Positions 44,206-55,331 are shown, numbered from the stretch's first letter. The stretch is 64,000 nt of DNA from Phytophthora colocasiae (GCA_018806915.1 JAGKQI010000074.1:248001-312000), one strand, 5' to 3'. Notes: generated by a model not told the origin, from the sequence alone. Made by a program: numbers and translations.

Positions 44206-45156
44206 GCCTCCGTCGAAGCACCTTCACCACAACAACCGACCGAGCACCAAACCATGAAGCTTCTCTCCGCCGCACTCGCTGCCTTCGCGCTCTTCGCCGC
44301 CACCGTCGAGGGTTCTCCGATGCTCCGCATGGAGGCTGAAGGCAAGAGCAAGAGTGGACTGCAGCAAGCGCAACAACAGCAGCAGCAGAGCAGCACTAGC
44401 ACCAGCAGCAGTGGTTGCAACCTCACGGGAACCTATAAGAAGGGCACCGACATCTCGTCCTGCAGCTCCGTCACCATCGGCTCGCTTACCGTGCCCGCTG
44501 GTGTTACGCTGGACCTGAGCAAGGCTAAGAGCGGCGCCACCATCACCTTCACCGGCACCACGACGTTCGGTACGGCCAAGTGGGCGGGTCCGCTTGTGCT
44601 TCTCGGAGGCAACAGCCTCACGGTGAAGGGCTCTGGCACTCTTGACGGTCAGGGTGCCTGGTACTGGAAGCAGGGTCAGTCGATCACACGTCCCGTGTTC
44701 TTCCGTCTGCAGAACGTTATCGGCTCGACGCTGTCGGGTTTCACCTTGAAGAACTCGCCCTTCCGCACCTTCAGCATCGTCACGTCCAAGCAGACGACTC
44801 TGAGCGGTCTGACGCTGGACTCGAGTGCTGGCAACTGTCTGGCTACGAACACGGACGGCTTCGACCTGACCAAGAACGACCACATCACGATCACGGGCAA
44901 CGGCGATGCAGTCCAGCACGAACACGGTCTTCAGTAACAACCTGTGCTGTGGTGGCCATGGTGTGTCGATCGGTTCGCTCGGTGGAACTGCTGTCGACCA
45001 GGGCTCCACGGTCCAGGGTCTCACTGTGCAGGGCAACACCATCCAGGACAGCGACAACGGTATCCGTATCAAGACTATCATCGGACTGAAGGGTCTGGTG
45101 TCGAACGTGAAGTACGTCAACAACAAACTTCAGAACGTGAAGAACGCTATTGTCAT

Positions 45157-45432
45157 TGTAATGTTCGGAGACCATCGCTGAAGAATGTCGTCTATCTACA
45201 AGTTGTGGTGCTCAAGGACTTACAATCCTTACAGTGCGGCCGTGGCCCCTGTTGACAAACAGCCTAATCGCAACCCTTGTATGTTCCCTTCTTGAAGAAT
45301 GCCAAGGACTTCGTGAACCAACAAAGGACTTCGAAGGACGTCGTGTTCAGCAACACCTCCGTGTCGAAGTTTCTCACTCTGCATTTTGCACAATACACAA
45401 AACTTCATCTGAACTAGTGCTCCGTCATTATA
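45157..45432 (+). repeat. 5' LTR of Gypsy
   Basis: 276 bp, TGTAATGTTCGG to CCGTCATTATA. Confidence 0.93.
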
Positions 45433-45533
45433 ATTGGTAGCACTTGTTGGTCCGCTTCTCATTCCGCCGTGCTCTTCGCTCCGTTGGTCAAGTTTCTACT
45501 GACTGTCAAGATTGTCCGCTCAAGTTCTGAAGA

Positions 45534-46394
45534 ATGGAAGAACAAAATCCGGTCATGTCACTTCTCGATGGCCTCACGCAGGCAATACATGAGCTCTCCC
45601 ATACGGTCGCCTCGCAAAACAACGAATTTCGTGCGTCCATGATAGATCAGCTGCAGCATCAGCACTCCAATCGAGAATTCCGTATCGAGGGTGCCTCAAT
45701 GCCGACATTTCACGGCAAGCCACAGGAAAGCGTCGATGAATTTATCTTTGAGGCTAAGCTGTTCATGAATGGCAAAAACATCGACTACACGCTGCCTGGT
45801 AACCAAGCTCGAGTGGTCGCTATGCTTGCCAGCAATCTTCGTGGTGGAGCTGCGTCTTGGTACCACAGTCGCATTATGATCGATGACGAACCGATTCACA
45901 CCATTGATGAGTTCGAAAGTGCGCTGCAAGACGAATTTCTGCCACCCGATCAGCAGCATCGTCTTCGTGCTGCTCTGCGTGCATGCAAGCAGACGTCAGA
46001 TGTGGAAGAGTACGTGTCGCGCTTCCGCAAGATTATCACACAAGTCCGCGATATGTCTGCCTTAGATAAAGTCGACCATTTCATCATGGGGTTGAAGCCC
46101 GAAACACGCAAAGAGGTCGACTATCTCAACTGCAACACCCTCAAGGCAGCAATTTCCGCGGCACAGGCGTACGAGCGTGCGCACTTTGGAGGTGGTCGTC
46201 GTGCTCCACCGGCTCAACGCAATGACCCGCAGCCAATGGACATTTCCTACGCGGCAGCCCGGCCGACTATCGAGCAGTGCCGACGTCAGCGACTGTGCTT
46301 CTACTGCCGTGAACCTGGCCACCGTATTAGTGACTGCCCGAAGAAGCCTCAGGAAACGCCAACGCTCAACGGATGTAAATGGAGTATCCGTTGA
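45534..46394 (+). CDS. Gypsy Gag
   Basis: A 286-residue Gag starting MEEQNPVMSLLDGL. Residues about 60-220 form the retrotransposon gag domain (FEAKLFMNGKN, AASWYHSRI, DEFLPPDQQHRLRAAL, VEEYVSRFRKI), and a CCHC zinc knuckle CFYCREPGHRISDC lies near residues 257-270. It would assemble the particle and bind element RNA. It ends at 46394; Pol continues in the +1 frame from the overlap, so expression needs a +1 ribosomal shift or one base has been gained or lost here. The frame is otherwise undamaged. Confidence 0.88.
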   Translation: MEEQNPVMSLLDGLTQAIHELSHTVASQNNEFRASMIDQLQHQHSNREFRIEGASMPTFHGKPQESVDEFIFEAKLFMNGKNIDYTLPGNQARVVAMLASNLRGGAASWYHSRIMIDDEPIHTIDEFESALQDEFLPPDQQHRLRAALRACKQTSDVEEYVSRFRKIITQVRDMSALDKVDHFIMGLKPETRKEVDYLNCNTLKAAISAAQAYERAHFGGGRRAPPAQRNDPQPMDISYAAARPTIEQCRRQRLCFYCREPGHRISDCPKKPQETPTLNGCKWSIR

Positions 46395-49300
46395 GCAATG
46401 TGAATTTGAATCTCCATGCACAAGCTCTGAAAATGAAGCTCCGGTGGTGTTCGAGATGGAAGATGCCCCAGAAGAACGCACGGTGATTGACTCGACTCTT
46501 TGTGTCATGGAGCTCCGACTAGACAAGGTGCAGGTTGAAGGCGATAACCTTTTGTTTGTGGAGGCTGGTGTACAAGGGCACCGGTTGAAGATGTTGATTG
46601 ACTCTGGAGCAACGCACAGTATTGTGCGCCGCGATCTGCTGGTGGCACCCGCTGGAACTCAGGATGAAAGAATTCAGGCTCGCGATTTTGAAGGCAGACT
46701 CTCGACAACGTTGTCTCGAAAATTTACTCTGGACATGATGGTGGAAGATCGACTCAGTGCAGTCGAGTTGGTTGAATGGCCTCTAAGACAAGATTTTGAT
46801 GGTATACTTGGGCAAAATTGGCTTCGTAAGGAGAACCCCGATATTGACTGGTCAGCTAGAACAATTGCGTGGCGTACTTCACCTCGGCGTCGCAATTTGC
46901 CACGCGAGTGGACACCACCACCGACGCCTGACACAGAGATCGAGTATGTTGACGCCGATCAATTTCAAAGAAATCTGCAGTCTGGAATGTATGCTGAAGT
47001 TTTCCATCTCGATGTGGTGACAGATGACGGCATCAAGAAACCGGACCATGAAGTGCAGCTGCTAGTGAAGGAATTTGCGGATTATCTACGGGAAGAATTG
47101 CCTGAAGGGCTTCCGCCTGAACGAGACATTGAACACTCGGTCCAGCTAAAACCAGGGGCGGCACCATCATCGCGACCTCCGTTCCGCCACGCTCACGTCG
47201 AGAAAGCAGCACTCCAGGTCTTTGTTGACAAGCTTCTGCGCAAAAAGTGGATTGAGCGCAGTTCTTCACCATGGGTCTCCAATATTTTCGCTGTGCCTAA
47301 ACGTGATCCGGTCACAGGGGAATTACCAACGAAGATTCAGTGGGTGCGCGGCGGGGATCCTTCTAAACCTGTTCGATGGGTTATTGATTATCGCTATGTC
47401 AATTCCGTCACGGAAATTCCCCGCATTCCGATTCCTCGGATCGATGAAATCTTTGACCGCCTTGGAGGAGCTCATGTATTTACGCTGATTGATTTGGCAT
47501 CCGGCTACCATCAAATGCGTTTGGCATTTGACTCACGTCAATACACTGCGTTTCGAGCGGGGTCGGAAATCTTTCACTGGTGTGTCGCTCCCATGGGCTT
47601 GGCGGGGATGCCAGGCACATGGTCCCGACTGATGCGCCGAATCTTTGAAAATGACGAACTGTCAGCGTTTGTAGTGGTCTATCTCGATGATATTTGCGTA
47701 TTTTCGAAGAGTCGGCAGGAACACTTGCAGCATTTGCGCCGGGTATTCGAGATATTACGCCACGAGAAGCTTTACGCACGGCCTAGTAAGTGCCATTTTG
47801 CTCAAGATCAGATACGGTTCCTGGGGCACATCGTTAGTGGTGACGGCGTTCGTGTCGACCCGGATAAGACAGCAGCAATCGCTAACTGGGCACAACCCCA
47901 AAATGTGAAGGACCTGCAAAGATTTCTTGGACTAGCTGGATACTACCGACGATTTGTGAGGAACTACGCCAGCTTAGTGTTGCCCCTATCCGACTTGTTG
48001 AAGAGCACAGTGGAGTGGAAGTGGGGTTCCGATCAAGAATATGCATTCAATGCGATCAAGCAGACGCTGATCTCTGCTCCCATCTTACGCTTGCCGGATA
48101 TGTCGCTTCCTTTTCGAGTTACAACTGATGCCTCAAAGACGTGTGTTGGTGGAGTTCTCAGTCAGCAGATTGACGGCTTTGATCATCCAGTCAGCTTTTA
48201 CAGCCGTAAGCTATCTGACACCGAGAGCAAGTGGGCAGCACATGAACAAGAGCTCTACGCTATCAAAACTGCCTCGGGAGGTGGAGATGCTACTTGCTGG
48301 GAGGTCACTTCGTGGTACATACCGACAATTCAGCCTGCCGCTGGTTTTTGCATCACCCGAATTTGTCGCCTAAGATGACACGATGGCTTGAGTTTTTTGG
48401 TCAGTTTGATTTTGAGCTTGTACACAAGAAAGGCATCTCAAACGTTGTCGCGGATGCGTTGTCTCGGCCTCCAGTTTGCGTTACTATGGTGGGCTTGTTT
48501 GTGTTTAAGACGCGTTATGTCACGCGAGCAGCCAAGCTTCTGGTCGAAGGAAACGCAGCTTTCATGCCATCAAGCCTTGACGTGCACGCAGCCGAAGCTT
48601 TTGTCGGTCACACTTCGCTTTTAGTAGTGGGGGAGGATGATCAGTTTGTGAGGGACATCAAAGCGGCGTACAAGAAGGATAAGGACTGTGTCGCTATCAT
48701 ACAAGGAATTCAACGCCAAGATGAACGCGTGATTGCGAAATACGAGCTCCAGGACGGCATACTTGTTGTGAAAGGGGAGGATGTTGTCCCAGTACTTCGC
48801 GTTCCACAAGTCGACACCATACTGCTTCGCTTGATGCATGACTTTCACGATGCATCGGTTGTCTCGCACCCTGGAGTTGAACGCACAATGGTTGCCATGC
48901 GTCAATATTTCTGGTGGCCAGGGATGCGAGAGCACATTTCGCAGTACATTGCTACATGTGAGGCATGCGTGCGCCATAAGTCAGGATCTCGACGGCGCAA
49001 GGGACTATTGCAGTCACTTCCAATTCCTAACCAGTGCTGGCAGCATGTCACCATGGATTTTGTCACAGCACTGCCTAAGAGTGAAGGGTTCGACGCAATT
49101 TACGTAGTGGTGTGCAGACTCTCCAACCGGCCATGTTATATTCCAACAACGAAGGATGTGGACGCTAAAACTACGGCGCAGTTGTTTTTCGATAACGTGG
49201 TGCGCTACTACTCGCTTCCGGAGTCTATCGTTTCGGACCGAGATCCGAGATTTACGAGTGAATTTTGGTGCGAGCTGATGTCGATTATGCAAGTGAAGCA

Positions 49301-50180
49301 ACGTATGACCGTGTCTAAGAGAGCTCAAGCTGATGGTCGTAGCGAGCGACAAATTCGGACACTCGAAGACAGTCTTCGCTGTGTGGTCTCACATTATGGT
49401 GACAACTGGCTCAAGATGCTACCGACGGTGGAATACGCCCATGCAACTTTAGTGTCAACTTCAACACGAGTATCTCCATTTGAAGTAGACAGCGGCCGAA
49501 AGCCCCGTTCGCCAATCGTTTTACAGACTCAGCTAACTGCGGAAAGCTCGGCAGCCAATCTAACACGGTCTCGGCAAGAAACGATCGAGCTAGCCCAGCG
49601 CAATTTGAAGTTAGCCCAAGAACGCCAAGCCAGATACTACAACCGTGGATGCCAGCAAGTTTCCTTTGAGATTGGCGACCTAGTCTACGTGGACGCGCGT
49701 GTCCTCAGCAGTGAGCTTGGGCAACCTGACTATGATCCTGAGCGAGATCCTGCATGCAACAAGCTACTTCCTAAGTGGTATGGACCATTTTCGGTCGAGC
49801 AGCGTATTGGTGAGAACGCGTACCGAGTGGCTCTGCCTTATCGATACGTCGCCCGTGGGAGACATGCAACATTCAACGTGGACCAGCTCAAACTCTCGCT
49901 AGACGTTCCTGAAATATTTCGAGGGAGGCAGATCACTAAGAGTGCACCTCGAATGTACGATTCCGAAGGTGAACGAGTGTACGTTATTCGGGAACTGATC
50001 GATAAACGGCGTCGACGTGGACGACTTCAGTATCTCTGCTCGTGGGTGGACCTTCCTGATAGTGAGAATTCATGGGAATTTGAGGAAGACATCAACCATG
50101 TTAGTCATTGGGGTGACTTGCTTGAGAGGCTGAAGGAGCGTCTTCAGGGTCAAACATCGACGAGCCGCAGACGTAGGTAA
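46177..50180 (+). pseudogene. Gypsy Pol with one frame break
   Basis: First frame 46177-48378 overlaps gag; recognisable Pol starts around 46510. It has protease (LIDSGATHSIV), RT (VIDYRYVNSVTE, FTLIDLASGYHQMRL, YLDD near 47679-47690) and the start of RNase H (TTDASKTCVGGVLSQ). The frame shifts by one near 48275 and goes on in 48294-50180: end of RNase H (HTDNSACRWFL, VADALSRPP), integrase zinc finger (HPGVERTMVAMRQYFWWPGM..CEACVRHK), integrase core (DRDPRFTSEFW) and a chromodomain near 49970-50140 (VYVIRELIDKRRRRGRLQYL, SENSWEFEED). One corrected base would give an uninterrupted Pol, so this is either a fresh mutation or a sequencing slip. Confidence 0.9.
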
Positions 50181-50192
50181 GTCCTGGGAGGA

Positions 50193-50468
50193 TGTAATGT
50201 TCGGAGACCATCGCTGAAGAATGTCGTCTATCTACAAGTTGTGGTGCTCAAGGACTTACAATCCTTACAGTGCGGCCGTGGCCCCTGTTGACAAACAGCC
50301 TAATCGCAACCCTTGTATGTTCCCTTCTTGAAGAATGCCAAGGACTTCGTGAACCAACAAAGGACTTCGAAGGACGTCGTGTTCAGCAACACCTCCGTGT
50401 CGAAGTTTCTCACTCTGCATTTTGCACAATACACAAAACTTCATCTGAACTAGTGCTCCGTCATTATA
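50193..50468 (+). repeat. 3' LTR of Gypsy
   Basis: 276 bp, reads the same as the 5' LTR throughout. Confidence 0.93.
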
Positions 50469-50696
50469 GTCATGCACTCGGACTACAGCAAATCAAAGGG
50501 CGGCTACACTGGATCTCCCACCAGTTCTGTTTCGATCGAAGGCGTGACGATTTCTGGGCTTACGGGTTCAGCCACCAACCTATATGATATTGTTGCCAAC
50601 CCCGACGTGGTGTCGGACTGGGCGTTCTCGGGAATCGATGTCAGCGCGTCTGCAAATGGTAAGGCTGTTGGCCAGCCAAACAGCATCGACGTGTAA

Positions 50697-51381
50697 AAGT
50701 AACAGCCTTGCATTCTTGTCATGTGAATTGGCATCCCACCAGTCGAGAGCAGACTGATAGAGCGTAGGGATAGCTAGCCAATGCGATAAAATTGATGTAC
50801 GATTTTTCTTCAATAACTAGGTTGAGATTTCTTTCAGTGAGGTCCATTGTGGTCAATTTGCAGAACACTAACGACTACCTACGAGAGGTTGAGGTCTTTG
50901 AAGCATCCGCACGCACATGTATTATTGTAGAGATACTGTCTCGTTCGCACTAGCGGAGATACATGCGCGTATACTGTAGGAAGTGAACCTTGACGTGTAA
51001 ACCTCGGTGGCCGTGACTTACAAATACAACGAAACCAAAGTTGACTTACAGGTGCTTCAGTATGCATGCAGGACCGTTTTTTAAAGTACAGTAATGACTG
51101 TTTCTTTACAGTCCAGAAACCACTGCATAGATATACAAGTACGATGTGTCCATCTACGATTCCATTGCAGATGTACAACGCACCATCACGGAACTTGTAT
51201 TACGTGCTGGTAGTGCCAGTGGCACGCCACTCGATGGCGTCTGTTTCTCGGTAACCCGATGGCAGGTGGAGTGTCGGAGCGACGACACTATGCCAACGCC
51301 ATCGTTGCTCAATTCGCACAACCAACCTCACTCCATACGATACTGCCGCACGTGTAAGATGGACAAGCAGGTCTATATGGA
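50697..51381 (+). other. Spacer after chimeric PG
   Basis: PG 3'-end motif at 50786-50798, then no recognisable gene. About 51230-51263 repeats the dispersed segment seen at 1309-1343 (GATGGCGTCTG..CTCGGTAACCCGATGG). Confidence 0.5.
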
Positions 51382-51402
51382 TAGCAGAGAGAGGGTAGGA
51401 TC

Positions 51403-51550
51403 TACAGACAAAGATTAACAAAATACAGAGCGCACGTAAAATCTACAGAGATAGTGATAAAAATACAGACGCGTTTGGAAGAATACAGACGAGATCACAC
51501 AAACTACAGAAGGAGAGCACAAAATACAGAATGGGTTAGCCATCTACAGA
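51403..51550 (+). repeat. Eight TACAGA sites with 20-bp phasing
   Basis: TACAGA starts at 51403, 51424, 51444, 51464, 51484, 51505, 51525 and 51545, i.e. spacings 21, 20, 20, 20, 21, 20, 20. Each is preceded by AAA or ATC; the 14 bases between sites are not conserved. A degenerate unit (TAGCAGA) lies one step further left at 51382. Confidence 0.85.
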
Positions 51551-51799
51551 CAGCGAGGACAAACTACGAATTTCCTCATAGAATATCATGTTTGAGTTAC
51601 TGTAATACACAAAGCTGTACTAGTGCCAACAACAAAAATGAAAGGAAAACGTCAAGATAAACCAGCGCAGTGGTAAAGCCCCCATTGCGTAATTCAAGAC
51701 ATTTGAAAAGCCGGAATGGCAAATATGTATTTGTTGCTCAGAACTCTTAGTCAAGCAATGCCAGAACGAGGATCGCCGCATCTGGCAGTTTCCTTCCGT

Positions 51800-52699
51800 T
51801 CGAGTCTCAAACTTGTTCCTTCGCTTGGGCATACGGTAGCGTATGTAGGTCCATCTCCGACAGTACGACCCCAAACGAAAAGATGTCCGCTTTCACATCG
51901 TACCGCTCACCCAGCATCACTTCTTGGGCCATCCCCAGGGAAGTTCCCCTCCAGCCGTCATGGTTTGGTCTTGCTTCTCTTTTGAAATGCCAAAGTCTGT
52001 CAGTTTAGCTTCCATTGCATTATTCAGCAGAATATTGCGCGATTTGAGGTCGCGATGGATGGCTGGAGGCAGGAGTGAGTGGAGATATGTCAATGCGTGG
52101 CAAACTTGAAGTGCAATACTGGTCTTCTGGTGATCAAACCCAAACTGATGATGATTTTCCTCGTACTTGGTAAGTAGCTCTCGTAAATCACCATTCTCCA
52201 TGAATTCCAACACGACACAAATATCCGAAAGTGCAACCTAAGCCACTCCAACAAACCCGACGATGTACTGCTCGGGAGCTTCGGTGTGCTTTACGTGCGC
52301 TTGTCGTTTGCAGCAGCAGATTCCAACACCAATGAGAAGCAGAGCGAGGACACCACCAAGAAATATGTACCAGACTTTTGAAATATGTACCAGACTTTTG
52401 ACGTCTTGTTGCTCTCGGGACAGTTTCCTTCTTTTCCAGCAGACGCAGAGCCAAGACTGCCATCACCATCGAAATAATACCGCAGGAGGTTCTGTAACGC
52501 TGGAGAGAGGTTCAACTAGTGTGAACAACGGAAACATCATGGTGTCTAGCGAGGTGGTTCCACTGGTGGCAGCGTAGGTCAGGAACGGCGTTGTTGTAGA
52601 AAAGTAGCAAAGACAAGGACTCAATTCGCCTCTTCTACCGCTGTACATTAACTCAGAACCACCGCTATACACAGCTCTGTTCCCGCCGAATACACGCAC
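51800..52699 (-). pseudogene. Receptor-like TKL kinase fragment
   Basis: Minus strand, reading from about 52700 leftward: an extracellular-type part, then a transmembrane segment (FLGGVLALLLIGVGICCC, about 52308-52370) with basic stop-transfer KRQ, then kinase lobe sequence ICVVLEFMENGDLRELL, catalytic loop HRDLKSRN (near 52040-52057), DFG, and in another frame VMLGERYDVKADIFSFGVVL (51841-51925). A stop interrupts it just before VALSDICVV, frames shift after DFG, and a 20-bp duplication breaks the juxtamembrane part. The N-lobe with the ATP-binding Lys is missing. The TKL (tyrosine-kinase-like) assignment rests on the HRDLKSRN loop and layout. Confidence 0.8.
52361..52400. repeat. Perfect 20-bp tandem duplication
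   Basis: AAATATGTACCAGACTTTTG twice in a row. Removing one copy restores the frame from the kinase extracellular side into its transmembrane helix, so it is one of the inactivating lesions. Confidence 0.9.
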
Positions 52700-53078
52700 G
52701 GATGCAGACGTTCTGTCACTCGAGTCGCCACTGCGTCCACCCGTATACCCGTCCCCAATACAATAGTAGTCCGCCCCTAGAGCTGACGCACATTTACAGC
52801 TGCGTTAGACATCACGACGCCACCGGTTTGCCGTCACATAGTACTCGCTCGAGCCGAGCGCAGGAAACGCCGCTGCTGCTTACCATCTATGGCGGGAAAG
52901 TTTAAATGGCAGAGAAAAAAATAAAATATAAAATCGAATTATAAAAGGTTTATTGAAGTGGTCTCCGTAAATGAGATGTTCATTCTAAAATTTTCCTCTC
53001 AATTTAGGGATCCTTAAGGACTTACTTCATAGAGCAGTGGCTATCAGGACGATACAGTCGCTGGTGTTGCCTTGAAAC

Positions 53079-53865
53079 CCCAACTGGAATGGCTAAAACC
53101 AACAATCCAGTTGAGAATTTCAATCGCCAGCTCAAAACCAACACACTATGCGCCGTTTACTCCGATTGAATCCGCTTTTTATTGAGTTACTTAACTGTAT
53201 TGGTGCCCGACCGATTCTCGTTAAGGCGATGGCAACTTCTCCAAGAGCAGCACCTCACGTTTTACGGGACTATCGAAAAGCAGCTCGGCGTATTCAACAA
53301 TCCACACTCTCACCCACTAGCGTCTCAGAATTCCCAAGCTGCAGCTGCACCCGTAATGAACTTCCAGGAGAAATCTCCTGACAGGCGCTCCATTGCATTC
53401 ATCACCAGTCTCGATCCGTCTATTACAGACCGAGCTGCAGAAACACAATCACCTGACATTTCAATACCTCAAGTATCTTCGTGGACAAGTTGTCATGATG
53501 ATGATATGACAGCTAACACTGACTGCATTTATGTCTTGCAGAGGTATCGTAAAGATATCGTCGTGCCCTCATTAGCGCTATCGACCTCAAAACTAAAAGC
53601 TGATGAGGAGGAAGACCAAAAGGATGAAGCCTTGCAGTCTGAAGAACAACCAAGAACTGGATGGATAGCTAACTTAATTGACGAATCATATACATGTCGT
53701 ACATGGTTCAAATTAGGCTGCTGCGTGCATGTTATGGCAGCGCTGGACGCTCATGGATTGCCTTACGATGGTTCACCGCCACCTCGACGGACGTATCCAA
53801 GCAAACGCCACAAGAAGAAACGTGGGCGACCTGCACAAGTGGGCCACGCTCTGAGTTTACAGTGA
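53079..53865 (+). pseudogene. MULE transposase C-terminal fragment (SWIM)
   Basis: The frame opens with GMAKTNNPVENFNRQLK, a motif typical of the C-terminal part of Mutator-like transposases, meets a TGA at about 53166, and continues in the same frame through 53182-53865. Near the end YTCRTWFKLGCCVHVMAAL resembles a SWIM zinc finger (CxCx(n)CxH) with Tyr in place of the first Cys, followed by a basic Lys/Arg tail. The DDE catalytic core is not in the window. A stop, a missing zinc ligand and no N-terminus make it a relic. Confidence 0.7.
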
Positions 53866-54127
53866 ATCAGCGATACTCAGCGTCTTGCCATGTAGGCCTA
53901 CAACGTATTTCAAATTATATTGGTTCATTGCATTGATCTTTGCTTCTCAACAATTTCTACTATCCTATTCTGCATCCGTCGCTTTGAGCGAACAATGGCT
54001 ATCAGAGCTCCTTGAGAGTCAAAACTTGCTAGAGATGAATTGTCGTTTACGACGACATCACAGACGCTCGGCACGGAGCTGTCCACGCGGAGGTCGACGT
54101 CTTGCGCATTGACTCCGTGCACTGGCC

Positions 54128-54545
54128 TCATAGCGGTTCCATCACCTTGGCGCTGACCGACTCGTGGCCAAGGAATTCCAGTACATCTGGCATGTCGCGC
54201 GTCACTGGATGATTCAAAATGTCCATGACGATCTGGGCCAGCACCTGACACCGCTCGTCCAGCAGCTCCTGGTTGTCTGCTAGAATGAGCGTCACGAGTT
54301 CGTCGGCCGGCAGCGGCGTCAACGATTCACCCATGACCGACACCAGCGCCGAGTGGAGCTGCTTCAACTTGCTAAAGCGTCGGCTAATGACGTACTCATA
54401 GCTGAAACCTTCTTCGAGAGGCCCACGTGGAGGCGAGAAGGTGCTGGCGTTGCTGCACTACACGTACATCCACGCGTTGATAGTCGTGTCCTGGACGACC
54501 TCGGTTCGTACGGCATACTTGAGGCTCAGGTTGAAGGAAAGGTGT
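54128..54545 (-). pseudogene. PX-domain gene fragment
   Basis: On the minus strand YAVRTEVVQ, then (after a stop near 54470) FSYEYVISRRFSKLKQLHSAL, LTPLPADELV, LLDERCQVLAQIVMDILNHP and VLEFLGHESV line up with a Phox-homology domain: the RR(F/Y)S phosphoinositide-binding box, the LPPLP-like loop and the last helices. PX domains bind membrane phosphoinositides. No start, partner domain or promoter is evident, so this looks like a piece of a gene. Confidence 0.65.
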
Positions 54546-54887
54546 AGTAGTAGTGGTGGTGAAGCTATTGCTGCTGCTAGCTGCTACCGCCTGTGTGAAG
54601 GAGGGAGTTTTACTGTAGCGTTTGTGGTTGCTGCTGCTGCAAAGTGCTCGAAATGTGCAATGGCAGCCAAGTCGCCGCACGCGAAGATATACTCGCGTGA
54701 CTGCATATTCCCCTGTGGACATGAGTCCGTCCCCACGACTTGTATCGACTGTACCGTCGAGAGAAGAGCTTCTGGTAGACGACCTGCGTGTCCAATATGA
54801 CGTGTGAAGCGTAGGATATACAAAGCCCTTTAAAAACGATATTCAGCAAAATTCGTATTAGGCAGGACAAGTACTTACCGCACCCCT

Positions 54888-54945
54888 TCTGTATTTTGTC
54901 TGCGGTTCTGTAGATTTTTTACTTCTGTCTGTAGATTTTCTGTTT
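54888..54945 (-). repeat. Inverted TACAGA array, right side
   Basis: TCTGTA (reverse of TACAGA) starts at 54888, 54907 and 54928, with a degenerate TCTGTT at about 54939. Spacings 19 and 21 mirror the left array. Reverse complement reads AAATCTACAGACAG.. and AAAATACAGAAG, like the left units. Confidence 0.75.
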
Positions 54946-54960
54946 TCTCTGGATAGCACC

Positions 54961-55331
54961 AGTAAACTACAGTACGAGTTCCGGTTGGAACGGCGTTCGC
55001 TGACTCAGTCCGTGCCCACAAGCTTTTCAGCGGCGTTAGCGGCTGTTTTGCCTGCTCGATTGCAAGCGACAGGTACGCATGGACGGTCTCTTGCTCTTCA
55101 TTGACGTCAAGGATTAAACGTTTTAATTTAAAACGTATTAAAAATGTCGACCAGAAAAGTGCTCGCCATCGAAGATCGCAACGGTCAAGCTAGAGCGAGT
55201 AGAGTGGCAAATCGATCAGATGGTGTTACAGTCCTGTCAGAGGACTCTGGCAACGTAGCAAGCTAATGTTCGCGTTTACTCACTGGCTGAGGAGACACTC
55301 TGGCTGAGGAGACACTGCTGGACTCCAGACG
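54961..55331 (+). other. Upstream region of PG at 55387
   Basis: Contains a 19-bp palindrome ACGTTTTAATTTAAAACGT (55118-55136) and a 19-bp direct repeat CTGGCTGAGGAGACACT near 55284-55320. A 40-codon frame at 55144-55263 has no recognisable domain. Confidence 0.5.

Larger units (their letters stand above)
45157..50468 (+). mobile_element. Gypsy chromovirus, identical LTRs
   Basis: 5312 bp with 276-bp LTRs at 45157-45432 and 50193-50468 that show no difference on reading, and GTCAT duplication at 45152-45156 and 50469-50473. Ends are TGTAATG..CATTATA. A TGG-starting primer site (TGGTAGCACTTG, from 45435) follows the 5' LTR; the cognate tRNA is not resolved. A purine tract (GGGAGGA) precedes the 3' LTR. 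Domain order protease, RT, RNase H, integrase, chromodomain defines Ty3/Gypsy, chromovirus branch. Confidence 0.93.
44254..50696 (+). pseudogene. PG with catalytic deletion, split by Gypsy
   Basis: PG coding sequence is in 44254-45156 and 50474-50696 around a Gypsy element with GTCAT target duplication. A 26-bp deletion at about 44900 removes KIYNQDDCL, including both catalytic aspartates, and shifts the frame; the lengths otherwise sum to the intact 1152 nt. The part after the Gypsy soon diverges from all recent copies (SVSIEGVTISGLTG, DVVSDWAFSGIDV instead of QVTISDVTVSGLTG, NVVSSWSFSGIEV), as does its 3' UTR. The gene is therefore a chimera of a recent 5' part and an older 3' part. Either defect alone would inactivate it. 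Confidence 0.92.
51382..54960. mobile_element. Candidate gene-capturing DNA transposon (Pack-MULE-like)
   Basis: The interval is bounded by arrays of the same hexamer in inverted orientation: TACAGA on the left (51403-51550) and TCTGTA on the right (54888-54933), both with about 20-bp spacing. Between them lie fragments of a receptor-like kinase (minus), a MULE transposase end (plus) and a PX-domain gene (minus). A Mutator-like element carrying host gene pieces would explain the mix. I could not fix exact ends or a target duplication, so a simple pile-up of unrelated debris remains possible. About 52720-53050 has no recognisable gene. Confidence 0.45.

Noticed and set aside
53182..53865. Stand-alone SWIM zinc-finger host gene
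   Set aside because: The in-frame upstream NNPVENFNRQLK motif and the internal stop make a decayed MULE transposase the better reading.
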